In this document: in pieces, positions 1 through 8,106 of the stretch | Layout of the letters: each line of letters starts with the position of its first letter | Position numbering within the stretch: the stretch's first letter is position 1 | Source of the DNA: an uncultured Mobiluncus sp. | Lineage (GTDB): Bacteria; Actinomycetota; Actinomycetes; Actinomycetales; Actinomycetaceae | Assembly (NCBI RefSeq): GCF_943914685.1 | Contig: NZ_CALUCZ010000004.1 | Location: 72,946 to 136,945 of the forward strand | Direction of reading: 5' to 3' | DNA length: 64,000 bases | Program-made: the position numbers and the translations under genes | The notes under the pieces: model-generated | Told to the model about the DNA's origin: nothing | Database searches by the model: none | Seen by the model: the letters and a program-made list of their open reading frames with translations, nothing else

Positions 1-202
1 TGCCGTGATGTCGATGGTTGCCGCCGCGGGGGCGGATATTGCTGCCGGAACATTTGAAACTGTAGGAAACACCCAGGTAGGACGGTTAGCTCTGGCAGTT
101 TCGGCTGAAAACATGAACGGTTTGATTGCGGCGATGCGCGCCAAGGGTGTGTATGCGAGCGTCAGACCTTTGGAGGCTTTGAACTTGGCGGAGGAAAACT
201 AA
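1..202 (+). CDS. metN: MetN C-terminal fragment (methionine ABC importer ATPase), 5' truncated
   Basis: The reading frame is open from the window edge to a TAA at 200-202, so only the last ~67 residues are visible. They have the small alpha/beta fold pattern of the NIL domain, the methionine-binding regulatory domain at the C-terminus of MetN ATPases (a run around VGRLALAVSAENMNGLIAAM followed by a GVYASVRPLE strand). The assignment depends largely on the next gene, a clear MetI permease one base downstream. In the family, MetN hydrolyses ATP to drive methionine import through MetI, and the NIL domain shuts transport down when methionine is plentiful. Walker motifs lie outside the window. A MetQ binding protein does not follow metI, so it is either upstream or elsewhere. 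Confidence 0.8.
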   Translation, partial: AVMSMVAAAGADIAAGTFETVGNTQVGRLALAVSAENMNGLIAAMRAKGVYASVRPLEALNLAEEN

Positions 203-203
203 A

Positions 204-977
204 ATGCTGGAACTCCTGCCCACCCTGCTGCCACACAACGCAGATTTAGTAAATCAGGTGAACTTGATTGTTTCGTCAGCGCAATCCATACTGCCTGCCG
301 GACCTGGCGATCCGACCTGGTTTGACAACCCCGCCATCACGCGAGAGATGCTTCCTGCCACCCTGGAGACCCTGGCGATGACAGCTGTTTCGACTCTGTT
401 CACGGTGTTGTTCGGTCTGCCGGTGGGATTGTTCCTGGTTTCCACGGCGAAAACCGGCTTGATGCCCAACGCGGCGGTGAACCGGATTTTGGGATTCATC
501 GTGAACTTGGGACGTTCCCTGCCGTTCCTGATTTTGGCAGTGTTCATTCTCCCGTTTACGCGCCTGCTGATAGGCACCACCATTGGCTGGCAGCCGGCCT
601 GCGTCCCGCTAATTGTTGGAGCCACGCCATTTTTTGCCCGCTTGGTCGAATCCAACATTATGGGCGTGGATTCCGGCAAGATTGAGGCGGCACAAATGAT
701 GGGTGCCAGCCGCAGCCAAATCATGTGGGGCGTGCAAGTCCGTGAGGCGCTTCCCGCCCTGATTCAATCCACGACCGTGTTGGTCATCACCATCATCGGT
801 TATTCCGCGATTACCGGAGCTTTTGGCGGGGGTGGCTTGGGTTCTTTGGCTATCAATTATGGCCACTCGCGCTATCAAGCCGATACCCTGCTGGTTTCGC
901 TGATTGTGATTGGTATTATCGTCATTGTTTTGCAGGCTATCGGGGACTTCTTTACCCGGGTTGCAGATCACCGCTAA
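204..977 (+). CDS. metI: MetI, methionine ABC transporter permease
   Basis: A 257-residue integral membrane protein with five or so hydrophobic helices and the EAA loop (EAAQMMGASR, residues 161-170) that docks ABC permeases onto their ATPase. The length and the run of features fit the MetI family, which forms a homodimer in the cytoplasmic membrane and passes D- or L-methionine delivered by MetQ. The ATG at 204 starts one base after the metN stop, and the Shine-Dalgarno GGAGGAAA lies inside the end of metN, so the two are translationally coupled. The N-terminal ~50 residues before the first membrane segment are longer than usual. No hairpin terminator is evident in the 100 bases before fhaA. 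Confidence 0.93.
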   Translation: MLELLPTLLPHNADLVNQVNLIVSSAQSILPAGPGDPTWFDNPAITREMLPATLETLAMTAVSTLFTVLFGLPVGLFLVSTAKTGLMPNAAVNRILGFIVNLGRSLPFLILAVFILPFTRLLIGTTIGWQPACVPLIVGATPFFARLVESNIMGVDSGKIEAAQMMGASRSQIMWGVQVREALPALIQSTTVLVITIIGYSAITGAFGGGGLGSLAINYGHSRYQADTLLVSLIVIGIIVIVLQAIGDFFTRVADHR

Positions 978-1077
978 AATCCCTGGTCCGATAGTTCAAT
1001 AACGAATTACGCAGGTTATGCCGTTAGAATTGCCCCAGACTGTCTTAACTGGTGGCGATTCTCGGAAGGAGAGGGTT

Positions 1078-1926
1078 TTGGAGTTCTTTGACCGCGTGAA
1101 ATCCAAAGTGTATCGTTCCGGCCCTGACAAACCTATAGATGTGACTCAGGCTATCCGCCAAGCCATGGATCGAGGCGCCACCCCGATGTCTCGCGAACGC
1201 ACCGTGGCACCAAACTATTTCGAGATTTCCATTTCTCCCGAGACTGACGCCGCTTTCGAACAATGGGGTAAAGAAGCCCTGCTGCAAGAGTTTGTGCGTG
1301 ACGCCAACGCCTACGCGACTGAGCAAAATTATTCGTTGACCGGTTCGGTTTATGTCGAATTTACCCCGCTAAACCCGGAACAGCGCCGCCTGGAGGTTAA
1401 GGCTCGTTCCGTATCTGGAGCCCGTCCGGTTCCCGGCGTGGAACCCGGAGCCCCAGCCGAACCCGTAGTACCGCCCTCCCAACCCGAACTGCGCCCGGCT
1501 CCGGTATCGGCTCCCGGCGGTGAGGGCCTAGAGTGGAAACCTGTGGAATCCGCGGCTCCGGACGTCCCGGCAAACTCCGGCGGCACAACTACCCCGCAGG
1601 AATCCGAACTTTTAGCGAAGCACGAACAAAAACCTCTGTTGGAAGTGGTTGGGGGACAAACTTACCTGCTGGTGGGTGAACGTACCGTGGTCGGACGGGG
1701 ACGCAACGTAGACATCGCTTTGAGCGATTCCGGGGTGTCTCATCAGCATTTTGAAATTGTCCAAGTCGGCACCAACTACGTGCTGCGCGATTTGGGTTCC
1801 ACGAACGGAACTTTTGTAGAGGGAAACCGCGTCAACGAAGCTACTCTCTTAGATCGCAACGTGGTGACGGCAGGCCGTATCAAGATGATTTTCTGGCGCC
1901 AAGCCGCCCCACCCCGAGAATCTTGA
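1078..1926 (+). CDS. fhaA: FhaA: DUF3662 + FHA phosphothreonine-binding protein
   Basis: About 282 residues. Residues 1-110 match the N-terminal FhaA domain (DUF3662), residues ~115-185 are a Pro/Ala-rich linker, and the C-terminal ~90 residues form an FHA domain with the GRGRN, SxxH (SHQHF) and LGSTNGTF signature residues. FHA domains bind phosphothreonine, and FhaA proteins are docked by PknA/PknB-phosphorylated wall-synthesis partners at the septum and poles. I place the start at the TTG at 1078: it has a strong GGAAGGAG six bases upstream, and the product begins MEFFDRV like other FhaA proteins. The ATG at 1018 in the same frame has no ribosome site and would add 20 atypical residues. First gene of the kinase operon. 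Confidence 0.92.
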   Translation: MEFFDRVKSKVYRSGPDKPIDVTQAIRQAMDRGATPMSRERTVAPNYFEISISPETDAAFEQWGKEALLQEFVRDANAYATEQNYSLTGSVYVEFTPLNPEQRRLEVKARSVSGARPVPGVEPGAPAEPVVPPSQPELRPAPVSAPGGEGLEWKPVESAAPDVPANSGGTTTPQESELLAKHEQKPLLEVVGGQTYLLVGERTVVGRGRNVDIALSDSGVSHQHFEIVQVGTNYVLRDLGSTNGTFVEGNRVNEATLLDRNVVTAGRIKMIFWRQAAPPRES

Positions 1927-1942
1927 GGCGAGGGGCGAACTG

Positions 1943-2407
1943 TTGAACGAACTGAGTTTTTCTTTACTGCGCCTAGGATACCTAGTGTTGCTGTGGCTCC
2001 TGGTGGGAGGGTCAATCCTGGTTTTGAGCCGTGACATCTACGGTACGGTCGTTACCCGGCGCGACCAGGCTAAATCTGTAAGACCTACCAAAGGTCGTAA
2101 ACAGAGGAAACGTGACGCCCAGGTGTCCACGCTTTTGGTTACCGAGGGGCCCTTGACGGGGTCTTCCCTGCAGCTCACCGATAGGCCGGTCATCGTGGGC
2201 CGCGCTCCGACCTCAACTTTGGTGCTGGATGACGACTACGCTTCGGCTCAACACGCCCGGATTTATCCGCAAGACGGCCAGTGGTTCGTGGAGGATTTGG
2301 GTTCAACGAACGGGACTGTCGTGGGAGGAGTCCGGATTACCTCCCCGACTCCGCTCAGTGCACACACTCCGGTTCGTTTCGGGCAAACCATAGTGGAGCT
2401 GCGCTGA
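1943..2407 (+). CDS. fhaB: FhaB: membrane-anchored FHA domain protein
   Basis: A 154-residue protein with one N-terminal membrane helix (residues ~9-30), a basic linker (residues ~45-58) and a complete FHA domain (VGRAPTSTL, SAQHARIY, LGSTNGTVV). FhaB (FipA) proteins are small FHA adaptors phosphorylated by the PknA/PknB kinases and linked to septal peptidoglycan synthesis. The TTG start at 1943 lies 16 bases after the fhaA stop, with the purine-rich GAGGCGAGGGG ahead of it. The stop TGA overlaps the ATG of pstP by one base, so translation is coupled. Confidence 0.93.
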   Translation: MNELSFSLLRLGYLVLLWLLVGGSILVLSRDIYGTVVTRRDQAKSVRPTKGRKQRKRDAQVSTLLVTEGPLTGSSLQLTDRPVIVGRAPTSTLVLDDDYASAQHARIYPQDGQWFVEDLGSTNGTVVGGVRITSPTPLSAHTPVRFGQTIVELR

Positions 2408-3735
2408 TGTCTATCCAACTGCGTTATGCGGCTCGTTCTCACGTCGGTTTGGTTCGCAAGAACAACCAGGATTCCGGCTATGCCGGGCCGCACCTGTTGG
2501 TGCTGGCTGATGGAATGGGCGGTCCCGCCGGGGGCGACATTGCTTCGTCGGTGGCGGTTGCCCATCTGGCGCCGCTGGACGCAGATTCCCACGCTGCTGA
2601 CGACTTGTTGAACCTGCTGCGTGACGCCATTGGGGAGGCCCATCGAGATCTGGTGGAGTTGTCGGGCAGTCACGAGGAACTTCAGGGACTGGGCACCACT
2701 TGTGTGGCGATTTTACGTTCCGGAAACAAGATGGCGATGGTTCACGTGGGTGACTCACGAGCCTATCTGTTGCGGGACGATGAGTTGACCCAGGTGACGA
2801 AAGACCATTCATTTGTGCAGTACCTGGTGGAATCTGGGGAGCTGACCCCGGAGGAGGCGGCGCACCACCCGAAACGTTCCGTGTTGTTGCGGGTGTTGGG
2901 GGATTCACAAGGCGACGTGACTTTGGACGAATCTGTGCGTGCGGCTGTGGTGGGGGATCGCTGGTTGCTGTGTTCGGACGGGTTGAGCGGAGTGATTTCC
3001 GCCGAGACCATCGCGAACGTTCTGGCCGAGGAACAAACACCAGAAAGCTGCTGCGAAGAGTTAGTCGGTTTGGCGCTGAAGAGCGGTGCCCCTGACAACG
3101 TGACCTGCGTGATTGCTGACGTGGTGGATTCCGATGAGGAACTGACCGCTACCGCCCCGCAGATCGTGGGAGCCGCCTCTATTCGGCCCGCCGGAGCCAG
3201 CATCAGCGAAGCCACCCCCGCTGAGAAAGCCGCGATGCTGCGCCGCGGAAAACCTTTGGAGCTGGACGAATTTGCCATGCGCACCCCGAAGGATCCCCGC
3301 AAGATGTCCCGGCGAGGCTGGTTCATCGGCATCTTTTTGACGCTGGTGGTTTTGGCAGCCTTGGGGCTCGGAGCTTGGTTTTCCTATGGCTGGACTCAAA
3401 AACAGTACTTTTTGGGGGTGAATCAGGGCGAAGTAACCCTGTTTAGAGGGATTGATCAGTCCATCGGCTCGTGGGATTTGTATCACCCTGTCGAAAGTAT
3501 GGGGGTGCGCAACTCCGATTTGGCGCCCGTTATCCAGCAGCGCCTGGAACAGAGCATTTCTCTGCGGAGTCGTGAGGAAGCTCGGGAGCTGATTGCGTCG
3601 TGGCGAGACACCGGAATGGTTAAGGAAACGAAAAAACCCGCACCGAAACTTGTGACCCCAACCCCAACAACGCCACCACCCGAGACAACCGCGTCAACCA
3701 AAGAATCCCCAAATACCACGGGAGGTAACCAGTAA
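2407..3735 (+). CDS. pstP: PstP, PP2C-family Ser/Thr phosphatase
   Basis: 442 residues: an N-terminal PP2C catalytic domain (residues ~1-235) with the metal-binding motifs ADGMGG (34-39) and, later, GDSRAYL, CSDGLSG and APDNVT; a linker; one membrane helix (~305-330); and a short extracytoplasmic tail ending in a Thr/Pro-rich stretch. PstP dephosphorylates PknA, PknB and their substrates using two Mn2+ or Mg2+ ions. The start is the ATG at 2407, sharing one base with the fhaB stop; an in-frame codon farther upstream lies inside fhaB and lacks a ribosome site. The stop TAA overlaps the rodA ATG by one base. The extracellular tail is shorter than in mycobacterial PstP. Confidence 0.95.
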   Translation: MSIQLRYAARSHVGLVRKNNQDSGYAGPHLLVLADGMGGPAGGDIASSVAVAHLAPLDADSHAADDLLNLLRDAIGEAHRDLVELSGSHEELQGLGTTCVAILRSGNKMAMVHVGDSRAYLLRDDELTQVTKDHSFVQYLVESGELTPEEAAHHPKRSVLLRVLGDSQGDVTLDESVRAAVVGDRWLLCSDGLSGVISAETIANVLAEEQTPESCCEELVGLALKSGAPDNVTCVIADVVDSDEELTATAPQIVGAASIRPAGASISEATPAEKAAMLRRGKPLELDEFAMRTPKDPRKMSRRGWFIGIFLTLVVLAALGLGAWFSYGWTQKQYFLGVNQGEVTLFRGIDQSIGSWDLYHPVESMGVRNSDLAPVIQQRLEQSISLRSREEARELIASWRDTGMVKETKKPAPKLVTPTPTTPPPETTASTKESPNTTGGNQ

Positions 3736-5231
3736 TGGCTACCATCGTGCAGTATCCTGCCAGATCTGGACGCCGCTCCGAACTGGTCTTGCTCATTCTG
3801 GCAATCTTGGTCGGGGTTGGAGCCTACCTCTCCATCATGGTTTCCCACCCGGAGGCTCCCCAGATTTGGTACTGGTATTGCGCCGCAATCGCCGGGGCCG
3901 GAATCGCGGCGCACGTGGCGATACGGTTTTTGGCGCCCTATGCCGATCCGGTCATTATGCCGGTAGCTTTGGCATTAAACGGGATTGGTTTGGCGATGAT
4001 TTCCCGCCTGGACCTGTACTATCAGCAGCGCGCCGATACCACCGGTTCTACGGCGGTGCGTAACGCCATGTTGTCCCAGGTCAACAACGAACGCCAAGTC
4101 ATTTTCATGGTCGGTTCCATCGCGGTGGTAATCCTGACCCTACTGGTGTTTCGCGATCATCGCAGCCTGCGAAAATTTGCCTGGCCCGCCCTGGTCGCGG
4201 CTATTTTGCTGATGCTTTCCACCAAGATTCCAGGACTGGGTCAAACCGTCAACGGTGCGGATATTTCCCTGCGGATTTTGGGATTCACGATTCAACCCAA
4301 TGAGTTCGCCAAGATTTTGCTGGCGATTTTCTTTGCCGGCTACCTGGAATACCGCCGAGATTCCCTGGCTATCGCCGGGAAAAAGATTGGATTCATTCAG
4401 CTGCCCCGGTGGCGCGACCTGCTGCCGATTCTGGTCGTCTGGGCAGCGGTGATGGGCCTGTTGGTGCTACAAAAGGACCTGGGGGTGGCGCTGCTACTGT
4501 TCGCCATCTTTGTCGCCGTACTCTATGTCGCTACCGACCGTCCCTCCTGGATTATCTTCGGCGGGGTGTTGATGATACCGATGGCCGTCGTGGCCTATCT
4601 GTCCTTTTCTCACGTGCAAGACCGGGTCACGAACTGGCTGAATGCTCTGGACCCAGAGGTCGCCAACCCGGATCGAATCGGCGGTTCTTGGCAGCTGGTC
4701 AACGCCCTGTTCGGCATGGCCTACGGCGGTTTGACCGGAACCGGATGGGGGTTGGGCAGGCCGGGTCAAACCCCCTTGGCCAACTCGGATTTCATCGTGT
4801 CCTCTGTCGCTGAGGAAATCGGTCTGACCGGTATGTTGGCCGTGATGTTGCTGTACCTGATTCTGGTGCTGCGGGGATTGCGAGCCGCGATGGGGGTGCG
4901 CGACGGTTTCGGGAAACTGCTGGCCACCGCTTTGGCTTTCGGCATTGGGGCGCAGCTATTTATCGTGGCGGGAGGCGTGACCCGCTTGATTCCCTCCACC
5001 GGCCTGACTGCCCCGTTCCTGGCCGCGGGGGGCGTTTCTTCCGTCGCTAACTGGTTGGCAGTAGCGATTCTGCTGCGCATCTCTGATTCGGCACGTCGAC
5101 CAGTTCCTTCCGATGGGACCGGTGGTTTTCGGTTGACGTCCGGGGGTACCGGTGACTCGGGGAATACTTCCGGCGTGACCGGGGAACCTCTTGACTCCGC
5201 CGCCACCGAAAGGGTGGTGATGCCTCAATGA
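3735..5231 (+). CDS. rodA: RodA/FtsW-family peptidoglycan glycosyltransferase (SEDS protein)
   Basis: 498 residues, mostly membrane helices, with SEDS-family motifs: QPNEFAKI near residue 187 (family form QPSEFAK) and the late GLGRPGQTPLANSDFIVSS...AEEIG stretch that corresponds to the large extracellular loop. SEDS proteins polymerise lipid II into glycan strands together with a class B penicillin-binding protein. That partner is encoded by the next gene, which overlaps by four bases (ATGA). The C-terminal ~45 residues after the last helix are Gly/Thr/Ser-rich and cytoplasmic, a plausible kinase target. Placement in the fhaA-pknB operon favours RodA over FtsW. Confidence 0.94.
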   Translation: MATIVQYPARSGRRSELVLLILAILVGVGAYLSIMVSHPEAPQIWYWYCAAIAGAGIAAHVAIRFLAPYADPVIMPVALALNGIGLAMISRLDLYYQQRADTTGSTAVRNAMLSQVNNERQVIFMVGSIAVVILTLLVFRDHRSLRKFAWPALVAAILLMLSTKIPGLGQTVNGADISLRILGFTIQPNEFAKILLAIFFAGYLEYRRDSLAIAGKKIGFIQLPRWRDLLPILVVWAAVMGLLVLQKDLGVALLLFAIFVAVLYVATDRPSWIIFGGVLMIPMAVVAYLSFSHVQDRVTNWLNALDPEVANPDRIGGSWQLVNALFGMAYGGLTGTGWGLGRPGQTPLANSDFIVSSVAEEIGLTGMLAVMLLYLILVLRGLRAAMGVRDGFGKLLATALAFGIGAQLFIVAGGVTRLIPSTGLTAPFLAAGGVSSVANWLAVAILLRISDSARRPVPSDGTGGFRLTSGGTGDSGNTSGVTGEPLDSAATERVVMPQ

Positions 5232-6688
5232 ACGCTCAGATACGCCGTTTAGCGGTTGCCCTGATTGTCATGATTGTGGCTTTGATGGGGGCGTTAACCT
5301 ATCAACAGTTCATCTTTGCTCCGACCCTGAACGCCCACCCCCTGAACCGGCGAGTCACCGACGCCTACTGGAACCAGGAGCGCGGCAAGATTGTGACCGG
5401 AGACGGTGCCCTGGTACTGGCTCAGTCACTGCCCGTGGGAACCGAACCGGACGTGACCTACGCCCGGAATTATCCCCAGGGCGCGAAATACGCCCACATT
5501 ACGGGTTACTTTCCAGCGGCGATTCGCGGTCAGATGACGGATTTGGAAAAGGCCGCCGAACCGGTTTTGTCCGGCACAGCGGATTCCCAATGGATGCAGC
5601 GCCTGCAAGACCTGTTTACCGGCACCCAGCCGCAGGCCGGAAACGTGTCACTGACCATCAATCCGGCGGTCCAAGACGCGATGACCGCGGCGTTGTCCGG
5701 GAAAACCGGCGCCGCCGTGGCGCTGAACCCGAAAACGGGAGAAATCCTGGGAATGGCGTCCTCCCCCGCTTTTGACCCCAACGCTTTGAGCGGCCCGGAC
5801 GGCAACGCCCTGCAAAATACCTACAACGCTTTGGTCGCCGACCCGCAAAAACCCCTCCTGAACAGAGCAATCAGCGAACTTTATCCGCCCGGTTCGACGT
5901 TTAAGATTGTGACCACCGCAGCTCTGCTGTCTCACGGGACAGTTGCCGCGGATACGATTGTGGACGCTCCCGATGCGCTGGATTTGCCTGGCACCGACGT
6001 GAAACTCATCAACTTTGCCGGAGAATCCTGCGGAAATGGTCAAGTGCCGTTGCATCAAGCCTTTGCCATGTCCTGTAACACCCCGTTTGGCGCATTGGGA
6101 ATGCAGTTGGGCGGCGAGCCTTTGCAGGCTCAGGCCAAAGCCTTTGGTTTCGGCACCGTCCCGAAAGTGCCTCTGACTGGGGTGGCTTCCCAATTTCCCC
6201 CTCCGGGAGCGCCGTCTTTCCTAGCAAACGCCGCCATTGGCCAGCAGTCCGTGCGGGTGACGCCCCTGCAGATGGCGATGGTGGCGAGCGCTGTCGCTAA
6301 CGACGGAAAAGTCATGACGCCTTACCTGATTAACCAGGAGTTGTCCTCCGATTTCCAGGTCCTTAAACAATATGCTCCACAAGTTTTGAGCCAGGCGGTG
6401 TCACCGGAAATCGCCACCAGTATCCGCCAGATGATGGTGGAAGTTGTGCAATCAGGAACCGGCAAGGCTGCCAGCATTCCCGGCCTGAACGTAGCAGGTA
6501 AAACCGGCACCGCTGAAACGGGGGTGGGGCGCGGCCTGGATCAGTGGTTTGTAGGGTTTGCCCCAGCGGAACACCCGCGCATTGCCGTAGCGATTGTGGT
6601 GGAGGATCCGCAGGGCGTGCACGGAACCGGGGGTACCGTGGCTGCCCCGCTGGCACGCAGCATTCTGCAGGCAGGGGTGAGTCAATGA
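5228..6688 (+). CDS. pbpA: PbpA, class B penicillin-binding protein (transpeptidase)
   Basis: 486 residues with one N-terminal membrane anchor (residues ~8-28), a short dimerisation domain and a C-terminal penicillin-binding transpeptidase domain. Active-site motifs are visible: STFK with nucleophile Ser223, SCN in the AMSCNTPFG segment, and KTGTAETG. The enzyme cross-links stem peptides on the outer face of the membrane and is the target of beta-lactams. It overlaps rodA and pknA by four bases on either side, matching the fixed SEDS/class B PBP partnership. The length agrees with actinobacterial PbpA (about 490 residues). Confidence 0.95.
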   Translation: MNAQIRRLAVALIVMIVALMGALTYQQFIFAPTLNAHPLNRRVTDAYWNQERGKIVTGDGALVLAQSLPVGTEPDVTYARNYPQGAKYAHITGYFPAAIRGQMTDLEKAAEPVLSGTADSQWMQRLQDLFTGTQPQAGNVSLTINPAVQDAMTAALSGKTGAAVALNPKTGEILGMASSPAFDPNALSGPDGNALQNTYNALVADPQKPLLNRAISELYPPGSTFKIVTTAALLSHGTVAADTIVDAPDALDLPGTDVKLINFAGESCGNGQVPLHQAFAMSCNTPFGALGMQLGGEPLQAQAKAFGFGTVPKVPLTGVASQFPPPGAPSFLANAAIGQQSVRVTPLQMAMVASAVANDGKVMTPYLINQELSSDFQVLKQYAPQVLSQAVSPEIATSIRQMMVEVVQSGTGKAASIPGLNVAGKTGTAETGVGRGLDQWFVGFAPAEHPRIAVAIVVEDPQGVHGTGGTVAAPLARSILQAGVSQ

Positions 6689-8106
6689 TTGGGGCAAATA
6701 CGGTGCTCAACGACCGTTACCGCTTGGTTTCCATTCTGGCAACTGGCGGAATGGGGGTGATTTGGCGCGGTTGGGACAAACGCAGCCAAAACGTCGTCGC
6801 GGTAAAAGTGTTGAAAGAGGAACTCATCGGTCAGGCGACTTTCCTGGCCCGTTTGCGTGCCGAAGCCACCAACGCCGCCCGCCTGCATCACCCCAACCTT
6901 GCCGCCGTTTTTGATTGGGGCGAAACAGATGGCCAGGGCTGGATCGTGATGGAGCTGGTGGAGGGTCGTCCCCTGTCAGACATTCTGGCAGGAGGCCAGG
7001 TTCTGACCTGGGAACAACTGGCCCCGATTCTCATACAGATCGCTAACGGCCTGCAGGCTTCCCACGAGGGACACGTCATTCACCGTGATGTGAAGCCTTC
7101 AAATATTCTGGTTTCCGACAAGGGCGTGGCGAAACTGACGGACTTCGGGATTTCGTTGGCTCCGCGCGCCGAGGCCCTGACCGCGGCCGGAATGGTGATG
7201 GGCACCGCCCAGTACCTGCCTCCGGAACAGGCCATGGGTGAAACCGCAACCGCCTTGGGCGATATTTACGCGCTGGGAGTCATCGCCTACGAAGCTTTGG
7301 CCGGAAAACGTCCGTTTACGGGCCCGACCCAGGTCGACATCGCGATGTCACACGTGAAAGACCCGGTTCCGCCCCTTCCAGAAACTGTAAATTCCCAGGT
7401 GGCAGCGTTGATTTACCAGATGTTGGAAAAAGACCCGCGGCTGCGCCCCCAATCGGCAAAACAGCTCGCTGAGGCGATTCAAGCGCTGTGGCACGGCACG
7501 GTACCGCTGTCGTTTACCCCGCGCATGAGTTTTTCACGCAATCTGGCCGACGCTCCCCCTACCGCCCAGATGCCCGTGGCACCGGTCGAGGACACGCCGA
7601 AAGATGCGTCGTCGGAGTCCCCGTCCGCGGCAACGCCCGCAACTGCTGCACCAGTCGACCCCGCACCGCAGTCCCCTCACGCGGCCTCGGCCAAACCTGA
7701 CGCGACTGCCTCCGCGGCCGGGCTGCACCAGGCCGGCTCGACACCGCCCGCCTCGCCGACCCCGGAGACGTCCGCACCACCCTTGCGACCTGATTTTCAC
7801 CGAGTAAAACCGGCCCAACCAGCCGCTATACCGGTGGGTTCCCAAGCGATTCCGCCGCAGCGTCACGAGGAAATGATGCGCTACCTGGAAGCCAAACCGC
7901 TGCCCCAGCCGGAGTCGGGTTCGAAACGAAAACTTGTTATTGCATTAGTCATCACCGCCGTGGTGTTGATAGCGTTGATTTTTGGGCTGGCAACCACCCT
8001 GCGCACCGGGGCCTCAACCGGTAACCTTGAATCGGGCTTGACCGTAACTTCGGTTGCAGCCCCAGCCAGCTCGCCAGTAGAGGAGGAAAACCTTGAGTCA
8101 GTCTGA
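6685..8106 (+). CDS. pknA: PknA, membrane Ser/Thr protein kinase
   Basis: 473 residues: a Hanks-type kinase domain (~1-270) with ATP-binding Lys41 (VAVKVL), catalytic loop HRDVKPSN (His133-Arg134-Asp135) and DFG at 153-155; a long Pro/Ala/Ser-rich juxtamembrane linker; a membrane helix from ~residue 413; and a short external tail with no PASTA repeats. The family phosphorylates FHA proteins, Wag31/DivIVA-type scaffolds and wall enzymes. The start ATG at 6685 overlaps the pbpA stop (ATGA); upstream in-frame codons lie inside pbpA. The kinase domain opens NDRYRLVSILATGGMG, a normal glycine loop. Confidence 0.95.
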   Translation: MIGANTVLNDRYRLVSILATGGMGVIWRGWDKRSQNVVAVKVLKEELIGQATFLARLRAEATNAARLHHPNLAAVFDWGETDGQGWIVMELVEGRPLSDILAGGQVLTWEQLAPILIQIANGLQASHEGHVIHRDVKPSNILVSDKGVAKLTDFGISLAPRAEALTAAGMVMGTAQYLPPEQAMGETATALGDIYALGVIAYEALAGKRPFTGPTQVDIAMSHVKDPVPPLPETVNSQVAALIYQMLEKDPRLRPQSAKQLAEAIQALWHGTVPLSFTPRMSFSRNLADAPPTAQMPVAPVEDTPKDASSESPSAATPATAAPVDPAPQSPHAASAKPDATASAAGLHQAGSTPPASPTPETSAPPLRPDFHRVKPAQPAAIPVGSQAIPPQRHEEMMRYLEAKPLPQPESGSKRKLVIALVITAVVLIALIFGLATTLRTGASTGNLESGLTVTSVAAPASSPVEEENLESV

